In this document: positions 51,942-60,265 of the stretch, piece by piece
How the letters are laid out: every line of letters starts with the position of its first letter
Numbering within the stretch: the stretch's first letter is position 1
Source of the DNA: Butyricimonas virosa
Lineage (GTDB): Bacteria; Bacteroidota; Bacteroidia; Bacteroidales; Marinifilaceae
Assembly: GCF_025148635.1 (NCBI RefSeq)
Contig: NZ_CP102269.1
Span: forward strand, 1 to 64,000
Reading direction: 5' to 3'
Length of the DNA: 64,000 bases
Translations under genes and position numbers: made by a program
Notes under the pieces: generated by a model
What the model was told of the DNA's origin: nothing
The model's input: the letters and a program-made list of their open reading frames with translations, nothing else
Databases searched by the model: none

Positions 51942-53034
51942 ATGATCACAATAGACCATATCAAAGAATTGGCAGAGCGAGGTGAAGCATTGAGGAGGTA
52001 TCTTTGACATCGATGGCAAGAAGATACAACTCGCTGAAGAAGAATTAAGAACACAAAATCCGTCTCTGTGGGATAATCCCAAGGAAGCAGAGGCCTTGAT
52101 GAAAAAAGTCCGAGAATTGAAATCTTGGATCGAAGGCTATGAGCAGGTGACCTCCGCCGTGGGAGACTTGCAGGTACTCTTCGATTTCGCCAAAGAGGGA
52201 GAAGCAACCGAGGAGGAAGTGGATGCCCAATACCAAGAGACCATTCGGGTGCTGGAAGACATCGAGATGCGCAACATGTTGCGCCGGGAAGAAGATCACT
52301 TCGGGGCCATCATGAAAATCAATTCCGGTGCCGGAGGTACGGAAAGTATGGATTGGGCCAGTATGCTGTACCGGATGTACATTCGTTGGGGAGAATTAAA
52401 CGGCTATAAGGTAAAACATGTAGATTACCAAGAAGGTGAAGAGGCCGGTATAAAATCAGCCACACTTGAATTCGAGGGAGACTATGCTTACGGGTATCTG
52501 AAATCAGAAAACGGTGTTCACCGATTGGTCCGTTTATCGCCATATAACGCGGCCAATAAACGAATGACATCTTTCGCTTCCGTCTTCGTTTATCCTGCCG
52601 TGGATGACACGATCGAGATCACGATCAACCCTGCCGACATCAGCTGGGACACTTTCCGAAGTGGTGGGGCGGGCGGACAGAACGTGAACAAGGTAGAAAC
52701 CGGAGTTCGGTTACGCCACGCTCCTACCGGAATCATGATCGAAAACACGGAATCGCGCTCACAGTTACAAAACCGTGAAAATGCCATGCGTTTATTGAAA
52801 GCCCAATTGTACGAACTGGAATTACAAAAGCGTCAGGAAGAACGGGATAAAGTGGAAGGAACGAAAAAAAAGATCGAGTGGGGGTCACAAATCCGCAGTT
52901 ATGTATTCGACGACCGTCGGGTGAAAGATCATCGTACCAACTACCAAACATCAAACGTGCAGGCAGTTATGGACGGAGAGATCAACGAGTTCATTAAAGC
53001 CTACTTGATGATGTTCGGTGGCGGAGAAGAATAG
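51942..53034 (+). CDS. prfB: Peptide chain release factor 2 with programmed +1 frameshift
   Basis: Release factor recognising UGA and UAA. Translation starts at ATG 51942 (MITIDHIKELAERGEALRRY), reaches CTT TGA C at 52002-52008 and shifts to the +1 frame that runs to 53034, giving 363 residues. The GGQ hydrolysis loop is in RSGGAGGQNVNKVETG. The codon-recognition loop reads SPYNAANKRMTSF, so Tyr replaces Phe of the E. coli SPF tripeptide. The frameshift makes RF2 production respond to RF2 shortage at UGA. Confidence 0.96.
51993..52008 (+). promoter_or_regulatory. RF2 frameshift signal
   Basis: AGGAGG, three bases, CTT TGA C. The Shine-Dalgarno-like hexamer directly before the slippery Leu codon and UGA stop is the standard stimulator of the +1 shift. 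Confidence 0.93.
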
Positions 53035-53131
53035 AAGCAATTAATTTATGATTTATGAATTACGATTTACAAATATACAACCCTGTTTTTTTTTAATCTA
53101 AAATCATAAATCTAAAATCTAAAATGAATAG

Positions 53132-54073
53132 ATGGATTTAAACTTTAATAGTTGCAAGATATTGATCGTCGGGGACGTGATGCTTGACAAATACTATTTC
53201 GGAAAGGTGGAACGTATTTCCCCGGAAGCTCCAGTTCCGATAGTAAACATCGTGACAGAGGAATCACGCTTGGGCGGTGCCTCAAACGTGGCCAACAACA
53301 TCACGAGTCTCGGCGGGCAGGCCACGTTATGCGGGGCTATCGGCTATGACTTTTTCGGGAAAGAGATTGAACGCATGGCTCACCGGAAAGGAATCAAAAC
53401 TGATTTTGTCAAAACCGAGCAACCCACGATCACGAAAGCGCGCATCATCGGTGGTAGGCAACAGATTGTCCGCATAGATTACGAGCAACACTTGGAGCTT
53501 TCTGAAAAAGCAAGAGAAGATTTCCAAATCCATCTTGCTTCACTCTTCCAAGAGTTCCCTACCCTTGTTATTTCTGATTATGGAAAAGGCATGATTTCGG
53601 AAGAATTATGTTCGTTTTTGATAAAAACGGCAAAATCACATAGAACCCGTGTTATCGTGGACCCGAAAGGGCAAAACTGGAAGAAATATACAGGGGCCGA
53701 CTTGATTACTCCTAATGTAAAAGAATTAGGTGACATCATTGGCCACCCGGTGAAAAATAACGATCAGGAGATTGCCGTAGCAGCCTTGGAAATCGTTCAT
53801 CGCTACGGTTTATCGGCATTACTTGTCACCCGGAGCGAACAGGGAATGAGCTTGATTTCCGATCAAAATATTTTGCATCTCCCCACACATTCTCAAGAAG
53901 TATTTGATGTAAGTGGAGCCGGGGACACGGTTGTGGCGGCCCTTTCACTAGCCTTAACCCAAGGTCAGGAAATTACGGAAGCCATGCGCATCGCGAACGT
54001 GGCAGCCGGAATTGTTGTTCAGAAAATCGGGACAGCAACTCTTAGCGTAGAAGAATTAAACGCAAATCTATAA
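53132..54073 (+). CDS. hldA: D-glycero-beta-D-manno-heptose-7-phosphate kinase
   Basis: PfkB-family sugar kinase of 313 residues with the RfaE/HldE kinase-domain pattern: ILIVGDVMLDKYYFGKVERI, PEAPVPIVN, LGGASNVANNITSLGG and the catalytic DVSGAGDTVVAALSLAL with Asp as base. It phosphorylates heptose-7-phosphate at C1 on the way to ADP-heptose for LPS core. The nucleotidyltransferase domain of bifunctional HldE is absent, so a separate hldC-type gene is expected elsewhere. ATG at 53132 comes after a run of ATCTAAA repeats in the 97-base gap after prfB. Confidence 0.9.
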   Translation: MDLNFNSCKILIVGDVMLDKYYFGKVERISPEAPVPIVNIVTEESRLGGASNVANNITSLGGQATLCGAIGYDFFGKEIERMAHRKGIKTDFVKTEQPTITKARIIGGRQQIVRIDYEQHLELSEKAREDFQIHLASLFQEFPTLVISDYGKGMISEELCSFLIKTAKSHRTRVIVDPKGQNWKKYTGADLITPNVKELGDIIGHPVKNNDQEIAVAALEIVHRYGLSALLVTRSEQGMSLISDQNILHLPTHSQEVFDVSGAGDTVVAALSLALTQGQEITEAMRIANVAAGIVVQKIGTATLSVEELNANL

Positions 54074-54102
54074 AAAAAGGCTGTTTTAAAAACAGCCTTT
54101 TT
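54072..54102. terminator. Bidirectional terminator between hldA and pdxT
   Basis: AAAAAGGCTGTT and AACAGCCTTTTT arms around a short loop; T tracts on both strands. It overlaps the last base pair or two of the pdxT stop codon. Confidence 0.85.
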
Positions 54103-54667
54103 AAATCTTAGATACAAAGTATTTCAAGAATGCCGTATTATCTGTAAGTTCCGGATGGAAAGATGTTACCAACATATTCTTTTCTTCCGCTGCAACGATA
54201 TGCCCATCAAGCTCACACAGCACTTTTACCCCTTCCTTCACGCTTGTAATATAAGGAGCACGAATAAACACCAGCTCGATCTCTTTTGAATCTACCTCCG
54301 GAATCACTTTTTTCGTGGCAAAACTGTCGATCTGACTCCCGTAAGCATTACGCCGAACGGCAATATCCATCACGCCCAAATGAGTCACGGAATCGTTCAC
54401 GAGTTCTTTGGCCAGCAAGATCATTCCCGCACAAGTTCCCCATACCGGCAGCCCACCCTGGATTTTCCCGCGTAAAAGCTCCATAAGCCCCGTGCGGTTA
54501 AGAATCTTTCCCATAGTGGTACTCTCCCCTCCCGGTAGAATGATTCCATCTATCTCTTCCAACTGCCCCGGGTACTTCACGATCACGGGTTCATGGCCAA
54601 TGGCTTTAATCTGGCGTTCATGTTCAACAATAGCTCCTTGAAAGCCCAAAATTCCAATCTTCTTCAT
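54101..54667 (-). CDS. pdxT: PLP synthase glutaminase subunit
   Basis: Class I glutamine amidotransferase of 188 residues that feeds ammonia to PdxS for pyridoxal phosphate synthesis. Motifs are GILGFQGAIVEHERQI, LPGGESTTMGKIL (oxyanion), the nucleophile Cys in WGTCAGMILLA, and HPEL with the catalytic His and Glu near the C terminus. Follows pdxS by 93 bases occupied by a repeat hairpin. Confidence 0.96.
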   Translation of the reverse strand: MKKIGILGFQGAIVEHERQIKAIGHEPVIVKYPGQLEEIDGIILPGGESTTMGKILNRTGLMELLRGKIQGGLPVWGTCAGMILLAKELVNDSVTHLGVMDIAVRRNAYGSQIDSFATKKVIPEVDSKEIELVFIRAPYITSVKEGVKVLCELDGHIVAAEEKNMLVTSFHPELTDNTAFLKYFVSKI

Positions 54668-54677
54668 GACAAAAAAA

Positions 54678-54755
54678 TATAAGGTTCATAAAGTTCATAA
54701 AATCTATAAAGCAAGTTACCTTATGAACCTTACAAACCTTATGAACTTTATAAAC
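54678..54755. repeat. Inverted 9-base arrays between pdxS and pdxT
   Basis: Left part reads GGTTCATAAA, GTTCATAAA, ATCTATAAA on the plus strand. The right part reads GTTTATAAA, GTTCATAAG, GTTTGTAAG, GTTCATAAG on the minus strand. The two face each other and could fold into a long hairpin in the pdxST transcript. Confidence 0.6.
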
Positions 54756-54760
54756 TATTC

Positions 54761-55657
54761 TTACCAGCCTCTTTCAGCGTATTTGTTTTCCAATTTGCTA
54801 ATTTCCAATCCGGACATAGCCTCTCCCAAGTTCTCTGACAATTCAGCCAATTTAACCGGATCGTTATAATAAGTCGTAGCTAAAACGATAGCTCTCGCTC
54901 TCTTGGCAGGATCACCTGATTTGAAGATTCCGGAACCAACGAATACTCCCTCGCACCCCAACTGCATCATTAAAGCTGCATCAGCCGGAGTAGCAATACC
55001 ACCGGCTGCAAAGTTTACCACCGGCAATTTACCATTCTCATGCACGAATTTTACTAAATCATAAGGGGCTCCCATCTCTTTGGCAATCGTCATCAAAGCC
55101 TCTACCGGAGCCACTTGTACCTGATGAATATCATTGTTCAACTGACGCATATGCCTTACAGCCTCTACCACGTTTCCGGTTCCGGCTTCTCCTTTCGTAC
55201 GAATCATAGAGGCACCTTCACCAATACGTCTTAAAGCCTCTCCCAAGTTACGGCATCCGCAAACGAACGGTACTTTAAACGCAGTCTTGTCAACATGATA
55301 CAAATCATCTGCCGGCGTTAAAACTTCACTTTCGTCAATATAATCAATGCCAATGGCTTCCAAAATTTGCGCTTCCACGAAGTGGCCGATTCTCACTTTT
55401 GCCATTACAGGAATAGACACGGCATTCTTTATAGCCTTGATCATCTGAGGATCAGACATTCTAGCCACGCCACCATCTTTACGAATATCAGACGGCACTC
55501 TTTCCAATGCCATTACAGCACATGCTCCGGCAGCTTCAGCAATCTTTGCCTGTTCAACATTGGTTACATCCATGATAACCCCACCTTTTAGCATTTGTGC
55601 CAAATTTTTGTTCAATTCATAGTTTCCCATAAGGTTCTCGTTTATTAATGTGTTCAT
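54761..55657 (-). CDS. pdxS: PLP synthase synthase subunit
   Basis: TIM-barrel enzyme of 298 residues that builds pyridoxal phosphate from ribose-5-phosphate, glyceraldehyde-3-phosphate and ammonia. Hallmarks are GGVIMDVTNVEQAKIAEAAG, ALERVPSDIRKDGGVARMSD, VMAKVRIGHFVEAQILEA (catalytic Lys), FVCGCRNLGEALRR and NFAAGGIATPADAALMMQLG. A GAGAGGGGAA sequence precedes the ATG at 55657. The transcript has a long leader (see 55658-55778). Confidence 0.97.
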   Translation of the reverse strand: MNTLINENLMGNYELNKNLAQMLKGGVIMDVTNVEQAKIAEAAGACAVMALERVPSDIRKDGGVARMSDPQMIKAIKNAVSIPVMAKVRIGHFVEAQILEAIGIDYIDESEVLTPADDLYHVDKTAFKVPFVCGCRNLGEALRRIGEGASMIRTKGEAGTGNVVEAVRHMRQLNNDIHQVQVAPVEALMTIAKEMGAPYDLVKFVHENGKLPVVNFAAGGIATPADAALMMQLGCEGVFVGSGIFKSGDPAKRARAIVLATTYYNDPVKLAELSENLGEAMSGLEISKLENKYAERGW

Positions 55658-55778
55658 AATAATAATTCCCCTCTCTTTCTAACGCTCCTGGGAGCCAAAC
55701 ATTCATGACTGACAAGACCCGTTTTTCAAACGTTTCCGATCACTCAAAACACCCCCGCTAAAACGGGGAACAAATATA
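55658..55778 (-). promoter_or_regulatory. pdxST promoter and structured leader
   Basis: -7 box TATATTTG at 55778-55771 on the minus strand, then a leader of about 105 bases. It begins with the hairpin CCCCG-TTTTAG-CGGGG (55768-55753) and has a second small hairpin GCTCC-CA-GGAGC just before the ribosome site. No known riboswitch recognised. The stretch 55779-56038 shows no gene. Confidence 0.55.
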
Positions 55779-56038
55779 GCAATTTAGTTGGAAAAACTAA
55801 CTTTATAAACATATTTTAGTTACAGACTGCAAGTAGATAAAATACAGATACTAACAATCTAAAAGAATATTACCCATCTCACAATTCCCTCTAACACAAA
55901 AAAATTTTACATGAAATGTATCATCAGAAGAAAAGATAGAAAGTCAAAATTTCTCAAACAACCCCCATATCTCCATAAATTAAACATGAAATTTATGGAG
56001 TAAAGAACTTTCTACCAAAAGGAAAATTTACCGACCTC

Positions 56039-56908
56039 TTATAAATACGTTTTCAACCGTTTACTACGGCACGAGTTTTTCAGTCTCTTGATAGCCTTAG
56101 ATTTAATTTGGCGTACTCGTTCGCTTGTCAGACCTACCCGATCGCCAATTTCTTCCAACGACATTGCTGTATAACCACCCAAGCCGTAATACATCCGCAA
56201 GATTAAAGCATCGCGTTCATCCAGAATCGTCAAATAACGATCAATTTCCGTCCGCAATGAATCGGCATTCATCTCCCGTTCGGCATCCGATATGGCATTA
56301 TCCCCGGTAATCATCACGTCATACAAGTTGGAAGAATCCTCGTCTGCCGACAAGGGCGCATCCATGGATAACGGACGATTGGCAATCCGCAAACTGTCTT
56401 TAACCTCCTTCTCGGGAACATTCATTTTCAAGGCGATTTCCTCTGCCGTGGGTTCTCGTTGAAACTCCTGTTCCAACCGGAAAAAGAATTTATTCACTTT
56501 GTTAATACTGCTGATTTTGTTCAATGGTAATCGAACCAAGCGGGAATTTTCAGCGATTGCCTGTAAAATCGATTGCCGGATCCACCATACGGCGTAAGAA
56601 ATGAACTTGAATCCTTTCGTTTCGTCAAAGCATTCAGCAGCTTTTATTAACCCCAGATTGCCCTCGTTTATCAAATCCCCCAAACTCAAACCGTTATTCT
56701 GGTATTGCTTGGCCACGGAAACCACGAAACGCAGGTTACTCTTCACCAATAACTCCCGTGCCGCTCGGTCCCCCGATCGGATTTTCTTGGCTAAAGCAAC
56801 CTCCTCATCCGGCGTCAACACGTCGATTTTCCCAATCTCCTGCAAGTATTTCTCTATCGAGAACGAATCCCTGCCAGTGATTTGTTTGCTAATTTTTAAC
56901 TGTCTCAT
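56039..56908 (-). CDS. rpoD: Primary sigma factor RpoD
   Basis: Housekeeping sigma-70 of 289 residues, the short Bacteroidetes form without regions 1.1 and the non-conserved insert. Region 1.2 (SIEKYLQEIGKIDVLTPDEE), region 2 (NLRFVVSVAKQYQNNGLSLGDLI, FISYAVWWIRQSILQAIAE), region 3 and region 4 (MSLEEIGDRVGLTSERVRQI) are complete. It is the factor expected to read the TAnnTTTG promoters noted across this window. Confidence 0.97.
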   Translation of the reverse strand: MRQLKISKQITGRDSFSIEKYLQEIGKIDVLTPDEEVALAKKIRSGDRAARELLVKSNLRFVVSVAKQYQNNGLSLGDLINEGNLGLIKAAECFDETKGFKFISYAVWWIRQSILQAIAENSRLVRLPLNKISSINKVNKFFFRLEQEFQREPTAEEIALKMNVPEKEVKDSLRIANRPLSMDAPLSADEDSSNLYDVMITGDNAISDAEREMNADSLRTEIDRYLTILDERDALILRMYYGLGGYTAMSLEEIGDRVGLTSERVRQIKSKAIKRLKNSCRSKRLKTYL

Positions 56909-57124
56909 AGGTCTCTTCGTATAATTGGCTTAAAGTTAATCATCTATTTCAGTAAAACAAATATTAGAACTCTTTTTTTCGTATCTACTTGAAGAAATAT
57001 ACGGGGATATATTAACTTTGTTGTCTGAAAACACCATTTAATTAAAACATACGCCAGTAATTTAGAAATCATTCGAATAATTAAAATAAAACACCATTTG
57101 AATCGAGATAATTTTGCAAAAATC

Positions 57125-57155
57125 TTTGGCACAATAAAAAAAATACCTACTTTTG
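57125..57155 (+). promoter_or_regulatory. rpmH promoter
   Basis: TTTG at 57125-57128, 19 bases, TACTTTTG at 57148-57155, 40 bases before the ATG. The gap 56909-57195 holds nothing else definite. Confidence 0.8.
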
Positions 57156-57195
57156 CAGTCCGAAGTGAGAAAATAATAACATAAGAAATATTGCA

Positions 57196-57354
57196 ATGAA
57201 ACGTACATTTCAACCATCCAACAGAAAGAGAAGAAACAAACATGGTTTCAGAGAAAGAATGTCTACCGCTAACGGTAGAGCAGTTCTAGCTAGAAGAAGA
57301 GCTAAAGGAAGAAAAAAATTGACTGTTTCTGACGAGCGCAGACACAAGCATTAA
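57196..57354 (+). CDS. rpmH: 50S ribosomal protein L34
   Basis: A 52-residue, very basic protein: MKRTFQPSNRKRRNKHGFRE, then RMSTANGRAVLARRRAKGRK and KLTVSDERRHKH. The MKRTFQPS-x-RKR-x-x-x-HGFR-x-RM pattern is diagnostic for L34. The usual partners rnpA and yidD do not follow; a terminator does. Confidence 0.98.
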   Translation: MKRTFQPSNRKRRNKHGFRERMSTANGRAVLARRRAKGRKKLTVSDERRHKH

Positions 57355-57357
57355 TAT

Positions 57358-57389
57358 AAAAAAGCTGCTTTTACAAGCAGCTTTTTTTA
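57358..57389 (+). terminator. rpmH terminator
   Basis: AAAAGCTGCTT and AAGCAGCTTTT arms around TTAC with a T7 tail. The minus-strand Cys-rich gene ends inside this hairpin. Confidence 0.88.
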
Positions 57390-57532
57390 TTCGTTCTTTT
57401 TCCCCCGCAACCACAATTACAATTACATCCTTTCCCCTTCTTTGCATTCCGAAACAAACGATAAGTACCTCTTCCCGCAAAAACAAGTGCTATCGCCACA
57501 ATTATATATGTCAATATTAGTTGCATTTCCAT
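57371..57532 (-). CDS. FeoB-associated Cys-rich membrane protein
   Basis: A 53-residue protein with one N-terminal transmembrane segment (LILTYIIVAIALVFAG, residues 5-20), a basic juxtamembrane stretch and a Cys/Gly cluster KGCNCNCGCGG (Cys36, 38, 40, 42) with a further Cys52. Position 40 bases downstream of feoAB on the same strand and this layout match the small Cys-rich proteins found with FeoB. They may help iron delivery or assembly of the transporter. Its stop codon lies in the rpmH terminator of the opposite strand. Confidence 0.82.
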   Translation of the reverse strand: MEMQLILTYIIVAIALVFAGRGTYRLFRNAKKGKGCNCNCGCGGKRTNKKSCL

Positions 57533-57572
57533 TCTCCAATTTTAGATTAATAATTCATAATATGGGGACACT

Positions 57573-60050
57573 CTAAATAATTAAATCCAACACCTGTTTT
57601 ATCACGAAACACACGCTCCAAGCCAGTACCGTTGTGTACCCCATCACGAAAAATGCCCACTTCATTCCAATCTCTTTACCGATAGCAATCAAGGCCGCAA
57701 AACAGGGGGAATAAAGCAACACGAAGATCACAAATACAATGGCTGTAACCGGGGTAAAACCATGTTCACGCAAACGCATTTCCAATGTCGCATTCGCCCT
57801 GTCATCCTCCTCCATAATCTCTTCTCCCTGGTACAAGACGGCCATCGTGCTAACCACGACTTCTTTTGCCGCAACCCCGGTCAACAAACTAACGCCAGCT
57901 TTCCAGTCAAAACCAAGCGGTGTCCAGACAGGCTCCAAAGTTCGTCCCAATCGACTGATATAAGAATTTTCCTGACGTTCACTTACCTCTTGTCGATGCA
58001 AGCTCTCCAATTTCGCTTCCTGTTCTTCCTTCAACATATCCACGTTCCCGATCCCGGAAGCGATCGTTGCCTCGTAAGCTCTCGTCACTTCAGCCTTCTT
58101 TTCATCATACTGAGCCTCCAGCTCTTTGTCCACGGGAAAATAGCCCAACGCCCAAATCAGTATGGAGGCAAACATGATAATACCTCCCATTTTTTTCAGG
58201 TATTGCTCGCCTTTACTCCACATATGCCGTACGGTCGTTCTCAAGGTTGGCATCCGATACGGGGGCAATTCCATCACGAACGGCACTTCCTGCCTGTGGA
58301 AAAGTACCCGTTTAAACAACTTGGCCATCACGATAGCAGCCAGAATTCCAAACAAGTATATCCCAAAGAGAACTAACGCCGCGTAATTTTTGAAAAATGC
58401 CCCGACCAACAGAATATATACCGGAAGACGGGCACTGCAAGACATGAAAGGATTGATCAGTATGGTCAATATCCTGTCACTCCGGTTTTCCAGCATACGC
58501 GTTGACATGATCGCCGGCACGTTACACCCGAATCCCATGATCATCGGAATAAAACTTTTCCCGTGCAAGCCGAGCTTATGCATCAACTTATCCATAATAA
58601 ATGCCGCACGAGCCATGTATCCCGTATCTTCCATGAAAGAAATAAACAGGAACAATATCAATATATTCGGTAAAAACACGATCACGCTCCCCACGCCACC
58701 AATGATACCATCCACTAACAAATCCTTTAAAGGACCGGCACTCATCTGGTTATCGACAAACTCACTCAAAGCCCCTACCCCGTTTTCAATCCATTCCATC
58801 GGGTAACTTCCCAAGCTAAACGTGGCAAAGAAGGTTGCGAATAGGAATAGCAAGAAGATCGGGAATCCGAACAATTTATGCGTGACAATAGCATCAATAT
58901 ACTCCGTTTTACGCCTTCGATTCACGGGACTTTCTTTGTACGTCTCTTTCAACGCCCCGGAAATAAAACCGTACTTCGTATCGGTAACAACCGACTCTAC
59001 TTTCTCTCCATAGGTTGTTTCAATCCGTTCAACACCCTCTTTTACGACCTTCAATAATTTCTCCCGTGAATGATCTCGTTGCACGAATTCCAACACGTCT
59101 TTATCCCCTTCCAATAACATCAGAGACAAGAAACGGGGAGACATATTACAGATCAAATCTTTTTCATCTTTCAACTCGGCTCGAATGGCCACGATACTGT
59201 CCTCAATCTCTTTCCCATAATTTATATGGATATGGCGTACCGTTTCACTTCTTCCCTCGTACACCTCGATAACTTCCTGTAACAACTCCTTAATTCCTTT
59301 CCCCTTTGACCCGACGGTGGGCATCATCGGCATACCGATCATCCGTCCCATCTCCTGATAATTGAAAGTTGCCCCGGAACGTTCCAGCTCATCATACATA
59401 TTCAAAGCGATCACGCCCTTCACGTCCATGTCAATCAACTGCGTGGACAAATAGAGATTACGTTCCAAGTTGGACGCATCCACCACGTTAATCACCACAT
59501 CGGGTGCGTTATTCATAATATATTCCCGCACATACTTTTCTTCATTCGAGTAAGCAGAAATAGAATACGTTCCTGGTAAATCGACCACGTTAAACTCGTA
59601 ACCTTCAAATCGAAACGTGGCACTCTTCGCATCTACCGTAACACCACCGTAGTTTCCCACGTGTTCCTGAGAACCACTCACGTAGTTGAACAGTGTTGTT
59701 TTTCCCGCATTGGGGTTACCGACAAAAGCAACATGTATATGTTTATCTCGACCTTCCCAGTGCTTGGCGAAAGCTTCTTCCGCATCGCAGGCACTTCCGG
59801 ACACCCCGACAATATTAGTAGCCTCCTCTAAAGACACGATTTCAATAAATGCCGCTTCTTGTCGCCTCAAAGAGATTTCATAACCCATAATTGCATATTC
59901 AATCGGATCATTCAAAGGGGCATTCTTCACGGCTTTCACCACTTTGCCCCTCACGAACCCCATCTCGTTTAATCTCTTCCGAAAGGCCCCATATCCTTTC
60001 ACCTTGGTAATAACGGCACTTTCTCCGGTTTTCAGTTCTGACAGTAACAT
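57573..60050 (-). CDS. feoB: FeoA-FeoB fusion, ferrous iron transporter
   Basis: An 825-residue fusion. Residues 1-75 are a FeoA SH3-like domain (LLSELKTGESAVITKVKGYG). From about 108 comes the FeoB GTPase: G1 GNPNAGKTT, G2 GNYGGVTVDAK, G3 DLPGTYSIS, G4 NMYD (in place of N-K-x-D), followed by the helical spacer and a membrane domain of about eleven segments with the Gate motifs (FMSCSARLPVYILLVGAFF and FVIFVLLYSPCFAALI). Imports Fe2+ across the inner membrane. Co-transcribed with the Cys-rich gene downstream. Confidence 0.96.
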   Translation of the reverse strand: MLLSELKTGESAVITKVKGYGAFRKRLNEMGFVRGKVVKAVKNAPLNDPIEYAIMGYEISLRRQEAAFIEIVSLEEATNIVGVSGSACDAEEAFAKHWEGRDKHIHVAFVGNPNAGKTTLFNYVSGSQEHVGNYGGVTVDAKSATFRFEGYEFNVVDLPGTYSISAYSNEEKYVREYIMNNAPDVVINVVDASNLERNLYLSTQLIDMDVKGVIALNMYDELERSGATFNYQEMGRMIGMPMMPTVGSKGKGIKELLQEVIEVYEGRSETVRHIHINYGKEIEDSIVAIRAELKDEKDLICNMSPRFLSLMLLEGDKDVLEFVQRDHSREKLLKVVKEGVERIETTYGEKVESVVTDTKYGFISGALKETYKESPVNRRRKTEYIDAIVTHKLFGFPIFLLFLFATFFATFSLGSYPMEWIENGVGALSEFVDNQMSAGPLKDLLVDGIIGGVGSVIVFLPNILILFLFISFMEDTGYMARAAFIMDKLMHKLGLHGKSFIPMIMGFGCNVPAIMSTRMLENRSDRILTILINPFMSCSARLPVYILLVGAFFKNYAALVLFGIYLFGILAAIVMAKLFKRVLFHRQEVPFVMELPPYRMPTLRTTVRHMWSKGEQYLKKMGGIIMFASILIWALGYFPVDKELEAQYDEKKAEVTRAYEATIASGIGNVDMLKEEQEAKLESLHRQEVSERQENSYISRLGRTLEPVWTPLGFDWKAGVSLLTGVAAKEVVVSTMAVLYQGEEIMEEDDRANATLEMRLREHGFTPVTAIVFVIFVLLYSPCFAALIAIGKEIGMKWAFFVMGYTTVLAWSVCFVIKQVLDLII

Positions 60051-60074
60051 ATAAACATCTTATAATTAGTATCG

Positions 60075-60150
60075 CAAATGTAAAAACTTTATTTTTATTT
60101 TTTCTAAATAAACACAGAATAATAACGAGAATTTCATCATTAATAATGAT
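60075..60150 (-). promoter_or_regulatory. feoAB promoter region with palindrome
   Basis: -7 box TACATTTG at 60082-60075 on the minus strand, 24 bases before the ATG. Upstream lies ATCATT-AAT-AATGAT at 60136-60150, a perfect inverted repeat resembling metalloregulator (Fur-type) half-sites. Its centre is about 65 bases upstream of the expected start, so direct repression is not obvious. Confidence 0.45.
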
Positions 60151-60253
60151 AAAATTTATTAATAAAAGACTTTCCTGCCTAAGTGTCTTCCGAAATTTAT
60201 AGAGAAAAACAACGAATCTTTTCTTTTTTACTCCATATAACCAACAAATAGTT

Positions 60254-60261
60254 TACTTTTG
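60254..60261 (+). promoter_or_regulatory. -7 box almost abutting a start codon
   Basis: TACTTTTG ends four bases before the ATG at 60266, so the transcript from it would be leaderless or nearly so. Confidence 0.5.
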
Positions 60262-60265
60262 TAAT

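Noticed and set aside
51932..52299. Minus-strand frames over the prfB start
   Set aside because: Explained as shadows; the plus strand has the RF2 frameshift signal and continuous RF2 homology.
55658..55778. Known riboswitch in the pdxST leader
   Set aside because: Hairpins are visible, but no conserved core of any riboswitch class I know was recognised.
57371..57532. Apparent frameshift in the Cys-rich gene caused by a run of A
   Set aside because: My reading of the homopolymer near 57480 was ambiguous by one base; the reading consistent with the neighbouring frames gives an intact gene.
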